DNA from: an uncultured Roseovarius sp.
GTDB taxonomy: Bacteria; Pseudomonadota; Alphaproteobacteria; Rhodobacterales; Rhodobacteraceae
Length of the DNA: 64,000 bases
Reading direction: 5' to 3'
NCBI GenBank assembly: GCA_947496175.1
Contig: CANMBU010000002.1
Coordinates: 434,001 to 498,000, forward strand
Shown here: one piece after another, positions 54,937-61,356 of the stretch
Position numbering within the stretch: the stretch's first letter is position 1
Layout of the letters: each line of letters starts with the position of its first letter
The notes under the pieces: generated by a model
Database searches by the model: none
Told to the model about the DNA's origin: nothing
The model's input: the letters and a program-made list of their open reading frames with translations, nothing else
Translations under genes and position numbers: made by a program

Positions 54937-55817
54937 TATTCATAAAACCCTTTCGTGTCGGCTTCGGCTCCGTCCATCAGAGCGGTGGCCTGCGCTTTGC
55001 GGATTTCATCGTAAAGCGCGAGGCTCTCAGGCGTAAAGGGGGCGCGGGGCGGGGTGAAGTTGATGAAATTGCCTGTGCGATCCGCGCCACGCGCCAGAAT
55101 GGCGTAATCCTTCGCCGCGACTTCCTGTGCGATCTGCGGTGTGCAATAGCGGATGGCCACGGCGATGCGGCGATCGTCCGAGACATTTGGCCCCGAGCCG
55201 TGGATCATCAGACCGTGGTGCAGCGACATCTGCCCGGGTTGCAGCTCTGCCGCGACCTTGTCTTCGGGGGCCACATCAACGCGGATTTCCTGACCGCGGC
55301 TCAAAAGGTTGTTGTCATCAAAGGTGTCTTCATGCGGTAAGATCGGGTTCTTGTGGCTGCCGGTGACAAAATCCATACAGCCGGAGGCGGTCGTTGCGGG
55401 GCTCAGCGCGATCCATGCCGTGCAAAGCTGATCCACCGCGCCAAAGCCCCAATAAGTCAGGTCCTGATGCATGGACACGATGGCCTTGGTCCCGGGTTCC
55501 TTGATAAAAAACTCCACGCTCCAGATCAGGATATCAGGGCCCAGAATGCCTTCGACGATATCCAGAACCCTTTCATCCGCGGCAATGCGATGGGCCATGG
55601 GGATCACGCAGTGGGAGTTGATGCGTTTGTAGGTATTGAGCGGCAAAGGCAAACCATTGTCGAGCCACTCGGCCTCCAGCGTTTCCAGTTCTTTGCGCAG
55701 GCTTTGGGCCTCGGTTGCGTCCAGCACCGGGATGGGGCACAGGAAACCGTCGCGCCAGTACTGGTCGACTTGCGCCTCGCCCAGACGGCCATTTTGAAGC
55801 AGGGTCATGTCGAGCAT
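54936..55817 (-). CDS. Phytanoyl-CoA dioxygenase family Fe(II)/2-oxoglutarate oxygenase
   Basis: 293 aa with AGGAGGAG upstream of the ATG. Double-stranded beta-helix with metal ligands in MHQDLTYWG (HxD) and the distal LMIHGSGPNVSDDRR (His, and Arg for 2-oxoglutarate). This superfamily includes PhnY-type phosphonate hydroxylases as well as ectoine hydroxylase-like enzymes. Co-translated with the HD-domain gene and divergent from a LysR regulator, so the three form a likely catabolic unit. Substrate unknown. Confidence 0.87.
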   Translation of the reverse strand: MLDMTLLQNGRLGEAQVDQYWRDGFLCPIPVLDATEAQSLRKELETLEAEWLDNGLPLPLNTYKRINSHCVIPMAHRIAADERVLDIVEGILGPDILIWSVEFFIKEPGTKAIVSMHQDLTYWGFGAVDQLCTAWIALSPATTASGCMDFVTGSHKNPILPHEDTFDDNNLLSRGQEIRVDVAPEDKVAAELQPGQMSLHHGLMIHGSGPNVSDDRRIAVAIRYCTPQIAQEVAAKDYAILARGADRTGNFINFTPPRAPFTPESLALYDEIRKAQATALMDGAEADTKGFYE

Positions 55818-55922
55818 CGTGGAACTTCTCCTCCTCGCGCTGAGTATAGCCTAGCGCCGGGCTGATCCGGCTCAAAACTGTGATACTGGACGCTGAGGCT
55901 AAGTTCAGCTTAGTCTCAATCC

Positions 55923-56807
55923 ATGGCTGTCTCTGTCCCCTCTCTCAATTGGCTGCGCGTTTTCGAGGCCGCCGCTCGGGCCGAGAGCTTTGCCCGCGCC
56001 GCATCAGAGCTTAACATGTCCGCCGCAGCGGTGAGCCAACAGGTGCGCGCGCTGGAAGAGCGGTTAGAAACGCAACTCTTTGAACGGCAAGCACATGCCG
56101 TGCGTTTGACGGAGGCAGGTCGCGCCTACCTTCCTGGGGTTCAACAGGCTTTGTTGACGCTGCAAAGCACAACAGAAGGGCTATTCGGGGCCAATCGGGC
56201 CGAGCAACTCTATGTGCGTGCCGTCCTGCTCTTTGCCCATGGCATCCTGGCCGAAGGGCATGGCGATTTCTCGGCCCAGCATCCCCAGATCACGTTGCAG
56301 ATTGATACCGGCAATAGCATTGGTGATTTCTCGCAGGGTTTCAGCGACCTTCAGATCGTGTTTGGAAATCCGTCAGCTTACGGCGCGCAGGGCGACGCCC
56401 TGTTTTCTGAAAGGCTCTACCCGGTGGCTTTGCCCCAGATCGCGGCGCAGATCACATCGCCCGGAGACCTTTTGCGCCAGACACTCATAGAAGTCGGCAC
56501 GCATCGTGCAGGCTGGCCACATGTGTTTGAAAGCTCGGGCATCTGGCCGGGGGCTGTCAAATACATCTTTGCCGACAGCACGACCATGGCCTTTGCATTG
56601 GCGCGGTCTGGCACAGGTGTCGCCCTGGCGCGTGCGCCTGCCAGTGATCGGGCGATGGCAGAGGCCGGGCTGGTGTCATGTCTCGAAGAGTTCTCAGTTG
56701 CAGGACAAGAGGCGTATCATCTGGTCTACCCGGATCGTGCGGCCCTGCGGCCAGCGGCGCGTCGCTTTCGCGAGTGGTTGGTTGCCTATTGTGCGGAGCG
56801 GTCTTAG
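55923..56807 (+). CDS. LysR-family regulator (GcvA-like)
   Basis: 294 aa. The N-terminal helix-turn-helix (NWLRVFEAAARAESFARAAS, then MSAAAVSQQVRALEERL) is followed by a substrate-binding domain in the GcvA-like style (HPQITLQIDTGNSIGDF). It is divergent from the dioxygenase/HD pair with 105 bases between, the usual layout for control of the neighbouring operon by its substrate. Confidence 0.9.
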   Translation: MAVSVPSLNWLRVFEAAARAESFARAASELNMSAAAVSQQVRALEERLETQLFERQAHAVRLTEAGRAYLPGVQQALLTLQSTTEGLFGANRAEQLYVRAVLLFAHGILAEGHGDFSAQHPQITLQIDTGNSIGDFSQGFSDLQIVFGNPSAYGAQGDALFSERLYPVALPQIAAQITSPGDLLRQTLIEVGTHRAGWPHVFESSGIWPGAVKYIFADSTTMAFALARSGTGVALARAPASDRAMAEAGLVSCLEEFSVAGQEAYHLVYPDRAALRPAARRFREWLVAYCAERS

Positions 56808-56869
56808 CCCCTTGCGGGACCGGTCGGCGGGGCGTATACGCGCGGCCTGAACCCCAAAGGGAATGCATC

Positions 56870-57658
56870 ATGCCGGGCAGTGCCAATCTTAACATTATGC
56901 TGAAGGCTGCCCGCAAGGCAGGCCGGTCACTGGTCAAGGATTTCCGTGAGGTTGAAAACCTTCAGGTAAGTTCAAAAGGTGCCGGTGATTTCGTCAGCCG
57001 CGCGGATATCGCTGCCGAGGCCATTCTGAAAGAAGAGCTGATGGGTGCGCGCCCGACCTATGGCTGGCTGGCCGAAGAAGGTGGCGAAGAAGCGGGGCAG
57101 GACCCCACGCGCCGCTGGATTGTGGATCCGCTGGATGGCACGACGAATTTTCTGCATGGCTTGCCGCACTGGGCCATCTCTATCGCATTGGAGCACAAAG
57201 GCCAGGTTGTGACCGGCGTGATTTACGATGCAGCCAAGGACGAGATGTATTTCGCCGAAAAAGGCGAAGGCGCTTTTTTGAATGACAGCCGCTTGCGAGT
57301 TTCGGACCGCAAGGTCATGATCGAGTCGATTTTTGCGACAGGCGTGCCATTTGGTGGCCGTGCGGATTTGCCTGAGACTCTGCAGGATCTGGCACGGCTT
57401 ATGCCCACATGTGCTGGGGTGCGCCGGTGGGGATCGGCTGCGCTGGACATGGCCTATGTCGCGGCCGGGCGCTATGAGGGGTTCTGGGAACGGCGTTTGA
57501 ATGCCTGGGATCTGGCCGCAGGGCTGATCATCCTGCGTGAAGCAGGCGGGTTGGCCGAACCTTTGGCGCCAGGTGGCAATATCCTGGAAGATGGCGATAT
57601 CGTCTGTGCAAATGAAGCGATCTTTTCGACTTTTGCCAAAGTGATCCGCGACGCGTAG
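56870..57658 (+). CDS. Inositol monophosphatase family protein
   Basis: 262 aa from the ATG at 56870 behind AAAGGGA. Metal-dependent phosphatase motifs: DFVSRADIAAEAIL, GWLAEEGGEE, WIVDPLDGTTNFLHG and NAWDLAAGLIILREAGG. Related SuhB-type proteins hydrolyse inositol phosphates and may affect rRNA processing. Its stop is directly followed by a double hairpin. Confidence 0.92.
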   Translation: MPGSANLNIMLKAARKAGRSLVKDFREVENLQVSSKGAGDFVSRADIAAEAILKEELMGARPTYGWLAEEGGEEAGQDPTRRWIVDPLDGTTNFLHGLPHWAISIALEHKGQVVTGVIYDAAKDEMYFAEKGEGAFLNDSRLRVSDRKVMIESIFATGVPFGGRADLPETLQDLARLMPTCAGVRRWGSAALDMAYVAAGRYEGFWERRLNAWDLAAGLIILREAGGLAEPLAPGGNILEDGDIVCANEAIFSTFAKVIRDA

Positions 57659-57660
57659 AC

Positions 57661-57709
57661 CAAAAGCCTTCTGAAGGCTTTTGCCAACGTCTTTCAAAAA
57701 GACGTTTGG
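57661..57709. repeat. Double-hairpin repeat/terminator, copy 1
   Basis: CAAAAGCCTT-CTG-AAGGCTTTTG forms the first stem; CCAACGTCTTT-CA-AAAAGACGTTTGG forms the second. It lies between the convergent inositol-phosphatase-family and TetR genes. Copy 2 is at 60090-60137 with C/G changed to T/A in the second stem. Confidence 0.85.
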
Positions 57710-57713
57710 AGCG

Positions 57714-58340
57714 TTAGGCCGAAACAGGCGCGCGCGGCGAAAACAGAAGTTTCACATAGGTCCGAAGCTGAAGGATTTGCGCGGCAAGTGTTTCGCGCTC
57801 TCCAAGCACCTTTTGCAGCACGATTGCCCCTTCGGCGACACCGGACACCATGTCGCCCAGGGCATCAAGGTCGACTGGTTCCGCAGGAGGGTAACGTTCG
57901 GCGATTTCTTCGAACATTGCGCGAAACCGGGCGCGCCAGGCCAAAATCGCCTCACGGTTCAACTCCCGCACACCGCGATCAAAAAGGCGGTCCTGATAAG
58001 CGGCGGCGGCAATCACACAGCCAGGGTGGCCATTTGGCAGATCCGCAAGAACTTCAGCCAGAAGTTTGAGGCCAATGAGCATGGCATGCAGCGGATCGTC
58101 GTTGAGCTCCCGCGCCCGTCCGAACACATCGTCAAAGAGTGCGTTTTCGGCGTCGATGTAGCGTTCCAGCATGGCGCGGGCCAGTGCGTTCTTGTCCTTG
58201 AAATGGTAAAAGAATCCGCTGCGCGAAATCCCGACCGCGGCGACAATTTCCTCGATAGATGTGGCCTCGAACCCTTTTTCCAAAACCGCCTTTTCGGCCA
58301 CATTCAAGATGTGCGTTTTTGTATCGGGTTTTCCACTCAC
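57714..58340 (-). CDS. TetR-family regulator
   Basis: 208 aa from a GTG at 58340 with AGGAG nine bases before; an open frame to 58406 lacks an RBS. Helix-turn-helix: HILNVAEKAVLEKGFEATSI, EEIVAAVGISRSGFFYHFKD. The C-terminal ligand domain resembles AcuR/NemR-type (PGCVIAAAAYQDRLFD). Divergent from the homocysteine S-methyltransferase-like gene, which it probably represses. Confidence 0.9.
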   Translation of the reverse strand: MSGKPDTKTHILNVAEKAVLEKGFEATSIEEIVAAVGISRSGFFYHFKDKNALARAMLERYIDAENALFDDVFGRARELNDDPLHAMLIGLKLLAEVLADLPNGHPGCVIAAAAYQDRLFDRGVRELNREAILAWRARFRAMFEEIAERYPPAEPVDLDALGDMVSGVAEGAIVLQKVLGERETLAAQILQLRTYVKLLFSPRAPVSA

Positions 58341-58416
58341 GGTGCGTTCTCCTGTACTGCGAGTCCAGTTGACATTAATCTGGTCCGCTATTTCATTCCA
58401 GCACACGTTTTAAAGT

Positions 58417-58433
58417 ATTGAAATTACGTCAAT
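58417..58433. promoter_or_regulatory. Possible TetR operator
   Basis: ATTGAAATTACGTCAAT has inverted ends ATTGA/TCAAT around a centre at 58425, within the 184-bp divergent region of the TetR and methyltransferase genes. A second, weaker pair is CCAG (58365) and CTGG (58380). Neither is proven. Confidence 0.25.
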
Positions 58434-58524
58434 TCTATAGGCCTCACAACTGCACCACAGGCGCACTCGCGGTGACAAGTGGCAAAAGATATGTCCCGGC
58501 TATTCTCATTTTGGAGTGAAAATT

Positions 58525-59469
58525 ATGCGACTTACCAAATTTTTGAAAAGTGACCGTTTCTATCTTACCGATGGTGGTCTTGAGACTTTCATGGTGTTTG
58601 ACAAAGGGTATGACCTGCCATGTTTTTCCGCAGCTGTCTTACTTGAGACCGAAGGCGGGCGGGCCGAACTTAGTGCCTATTTTGATCGGTTCATTGGCTT
58701 GGCCAAGGCCGATGAGCGCGGCTATGTGCTGGATGTGCCAACATGGCGGTCCGGGATGGCCTGGGCTGAGGCATTGGGAAAAAGCGCTTTGGAACAGATG
58801 CAGGTGAACACCGAAGCCGTGCGCTTTGTTGAGGCCATCCGCGCACAGCAAGAGACCGAGGCATGTCCGATCCTGCTCAATGGTTTGGTCGGACCGGCGG
58901 GTGATGCCTATGCGCCGGGCACGCTTTTGTCGGAAAGCGAAGCCTTGGACACACACGCTCCACAGATCGCGGCGCTGGCAGGGGCGGGTGTGGATTTGAT
59001 CAGTGCGCTGACGCTCACTCATTCTGAGGAGGCCGTGGGTATCGTGCGAGCCGCGCAAAAGGCAAACGTGCCTTTGGCTATTGCTTTTACTCTGGAAACC
59101 GATGGGAATTTGCCCTCGGGCCAACCCCTGGGCGAGGCGATTGCACAGGTGGACAGTGCGACGGCAAACGGGCCGATCTACTATATGATCAACTGTGCCC
59201 ATCCTGATCACTTCCGGGACAAGCTGTCTGGTAATGCGGACTGGCTTGCCCGGATCGGCGGTCTGCGCTGCAACGCCTCGCGCCTCAGCCATGCGGAACT
59301 GGATGCCGCCGAAGAGCTGGATGATGGTGATCCGCAAGAGCTGGGTCGGTTGAACGCGGATTTGCTCGAGATGTTGCCGAATGTCCGCGTGTTTGGCGGC
59401 TGCTGTGGCACGGACCACCGACATGTGGAATGCATGTCGCATCATGCCTCTGACCGGCGCGCGGCGTAA
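58525..59469 (+). CDS. Homocysteine S-methyltransferase family protein
   Basis: 314 aa from the ATG at 58525 behind GGAGTG. TIM-barrel: FYLTDGGLETFMVFDKGYDL, PILLNGLVGPAGDAYAPG, GVDLISALTLTHSEEAVGIV, YYMINCAHPDHF and the C-terminal FGGCCGTDHRH; the three Cys bind Zn. It transfers a methyl group from a donor such as S-methylmethionine or betaine to homocysteine. Donor not determined. Followed 14 bp later by a GNAT gene. Confidence 0.88.
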   Translation: MRLTKFLKSDRFYLTDGGLETFMVFDKGYDLPCFSAAVLLETEGGRAELSAYFDRFIGLAKADERGYVLDVPTWRSGMAWAEALGKSALEQMQVNTEAVRFVEAIRAQQETEACPILLNGLVGPAGDAYAPGTLLSESEALDTHAPQIAALAGAGVDLISALTLTHSEEAVGIVRAAQKANVPLAIAFTLETDGNLPSGQPLGEAIAQVDSATANGPIYYMINCAHPDHFRDKLSGNADWLARIGGLRCNASRLSHAELDAAEELDDGDPQELGRLNADLLEMLPNVRVFGGCCGTDHRHVECMSHHASDRRAA

Positions 59470-59483
59470 GAAGGGGCAAAAGG

Positions 59484-60080
59484 ATGAAAGATTTAATGAC
59501 ACTTATGATGCTAGAAGACGCCCGGATTGAAGACGCGCCGGCATTGGCGCAACTCGTCGTGATGGCCGGTGATGGCATGCCTTTGCTGGTGTGGGAAGAG
59601 ATGCGTGAACCAGGAGAAGATGTCTGGGACGTGGGTGCGCGTCGGGCCGCGCGCGAAGAAGGGCAGTTTTCCTATCGCAAGGCCCGCGTCATTCGGCAGG
59701 ATGGGACGGTGATCTCCTCACTGGTGGGATACCCGCTGGATGAGGTGGTGCCGGAGACCGAACTTGACGATCTGCCGCCGCTGTTCCGCCCGTTGGTAGA
59801 GCTTGAAAACGAGGCGGTGCCCAGTTGGTATGTGAATGTCTTGGCGACCTTTCCGCAGGCGCGCGGCAAGGGCGCGGCAAAAGCGCTTTTGGCGGATGCT
59901 GAAGCACAGGCCAGAGGCTTGGGGCAAACGCGGATGAGCATCATCACGAGTGACGACAATCCCGCGCTCAATCTCTATGAGCATGTGGGCTATCGTCAGG
60001 TCACGCGCTGTGCCGTGGTGTGGGACGGTTGGGAGACGGACTCCAAAGAGTGGATTCTGCTCATCAAAGATCTGGACTAA
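59484..60080 (+). CDS. GNAT-family N-acetyltransferase
   Basis: 198 aa. Acetyl-CoA site in VLATFPQARGKGAAKALLADA and the downstream MSIITSDDNPALNLYEHVGY; N-terminal RIEDAPALAQLVVMAG is normal for the fold. Probably in one unit with the methyltransferase. Substrate unknown. Confidence 0.88.
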   Translation: MKDLMTLMMLEDARIEDAPALAQLVVMAGDGMPLLVWEEMREPGEDVWDVGARRAAREEGQFSYRKARVIRQDGTVISSLVGYPLDEVVPETELDDLPPLFRPLVELENEAVPSWYVNVLATFPQARGKGAAKALLADAEAQARGLGQTRMSIITSDDNPALNLYEHVGYRQVTRCAVVWDGWETDSKEWILLIKDLD

Positions 60081-60089
60081 CGATCAGGG

Positions 60090-60137
60090 CAAAAGCCTTT
60101 TGAAGGCTTTTGCCAATGTCTTTCAAAAAGACATTGG
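60090..60137. repeat. Double-hairpin repeat/terminator, copy 2
   Basis: CAAAAGCCTT-TTG-AAGGCTTTTG then CCAATGTCTTT-CA-AAAAGACATTGG. Nearly identical to copy 1 at 57661-57709, with a paired change in the second stem. Lies between the convergent GNAT and GFA genes. Confidence 0.85.
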
Positions 60138-60143
60138 GTGCGG

Positions 60144-60509
60144 TTATCGGTCTGATGGGTGGTTGACGCCATCATCCCACGGGATGGGCTCGTGCTCGGC
60201 GGGGTTCTGCCCTTCGATAGACCCGAAGTTGACGCCGTATTCGTTTGGATTCGAGCGGCGCTGGTGATGCGTGTAAATCCCGCATGTTTTGCAAAAGAAA
60301 TGCTGCGCCGTGCCGGTGTTCCACGTGTAGAGCGACAGATTGTCAGCGCCTTTGGTCACCTTTAGGTCAGCCAAGGGGACGCTGATCGTGGGCGCCGCGC
60401 GGCGGCGGCAGAACGAACAGTCACAGCGATGCGGGGCGGGTATACCATCCGGCAGGGTGAGTGCCAGCTCCACGGCACCGCAATGGCAGGTGGCTTTGAA
60501 CACAGTCAT
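60144..60509 (-). CDS. GFA-family protein
   Basis: 121 aa. Zn-binding Cys set of the GFA/CENP-V fold: ATCHCGAVELAL, HRCDCSFCRRRAAP and HFFCKTCGIYTHHQ. The family includes proteins annotated as glutathione-dependent formaldehyde-activating enzyme, an activity that is doubtful for most. Its start overlaps the rhomboid gene stop by 4 bp. Confidence 0.9.
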   Translation of the reverse strand: MTVFKATCHCGAVELALTLPDGIPAPHRCDCSFCRRRAAPTISVPLADLKVTKGADNLSLYTWNTGTAQHFFCKTCGIYTHHQRRSNPNEYGVNFGSIEGQNPAEHEPIPWDDGVNHPSDR

Positions 60510-61249
60510 TTGCGGGTCACTTTCGGAACTGAGCTGCGGACATAGCGATAGGTGGCTTCCGGATGCGGGGGATGTCCGTCAGTTTGCTCCCAGAACCGTT
60601 GCCCGCCACGCCGCAGGAACACGGGTATGGTCAGCACTATCCCCGCGATGAACCCGCCTGCATGCGCCCAGTAGGCCACGCCGCCGGTTTCAGGGTCGGC
60701 ACCAAATCCGCCGAAGATCTGCAAGGCAAACCACAGCGCCAGCATGATCCAGGCCGGGATGCTGATAATGCGAAAGATGATGATCAGGATGATAAGAATA
60801 TCCACCTTGGCTTTTGGAAAGAGCAGAAGGTAGCCACCCATCACCCCGGCAATCGCACCGGATGCGCCAACGGTGGGCACCTGGCTCATCGGAGCTGACA
60901 GAAGATGTGTGAACCCTGCTGCGATGCCGCAGGCCAGATAGAAGACAAGATAGCCCACATGGCCCATCTCATCTTCCATGTTGTCGCCGAATATCCACAA
61001 AAACAGCATGTTGCCCGCAAGGTGCATCCAGCCTCCATGCAAGAACATAGAAGACACAAGCGTCTCATAGGTGCCCTCCTGCGTGACAAGAACCGGCACC
61101 ATGGCCCATTCGTAGAAAAATCCGTTGAGCGCACGGGGATCGCTGAAAAGCGGCCAGTAGCTCAGGAAAATACCAATATTGAGCGCCATCAGCACATAGG
61201 TGACGTAAGGCACCCGACCAGACGGGTTGTGATCGCGAATAGGAAACAT
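60506..61249 (-). CDS. Rhomboid-family intramembrane serine protease
   Basis: 247 aa with six to seven membrane segments. Catalytic Ser in VGASGAIAGVMGGYLLL and His in WAHAGGFIAG; the MFLHGGWMHLAGNMLFLW segment with the conserved HxxxN is complete. It cleaves membrane proteins within the lipid bilayer. The long KAKVDILIILIIIFRI insertion before the fifth segment is common in related bacterial forms. Co-transcribed with the GFA gene. Confidence 0.92.
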   Translation of the reverse strand: MFPIRDHNPSGRVPYVTYVLMALNIGIFLSYWPLFSDPRALNGFFYEWAMVPVLVTQEGTYETLVSSMFLHGGWMHLAGNMLFLWIFGDNMEDEMGHVGYLVFYLACGIAAGFTHLLSAPMSQVPTVGASGAIAGVMGGYLLLFPKAKVDILIILIIIFRIISIPAWIMLALWFALQIFGGFGADPETGGVAYWAHAGGFIAGIVLTIPVFLRRGGQRFWEQTDGHPPHPEATYRYVRSSVPKVTRK

Positions 61250-61320
61250 GTGATGACTGTGGCGAGGGACAGACGAGGGGTCAAGCGATCAGTGTTGGCA
61301 CGTTTGGCTGACGTGAGATT

Positions 61321-61344
61321 TGAGTATTTGCGGAACAGTGAAGG
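61321..61344 (+). repeat. GRGTATTT...GAAG motif, copy 5
   Basis: It reads GAGTATTTGCGGAACAGTGA then AGG, just outside the putA stop and antisense to it, as copy 2 is to valS. Confidence 0.4.
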
Positions 61345-61356
61345 TAGGGATTGGGG

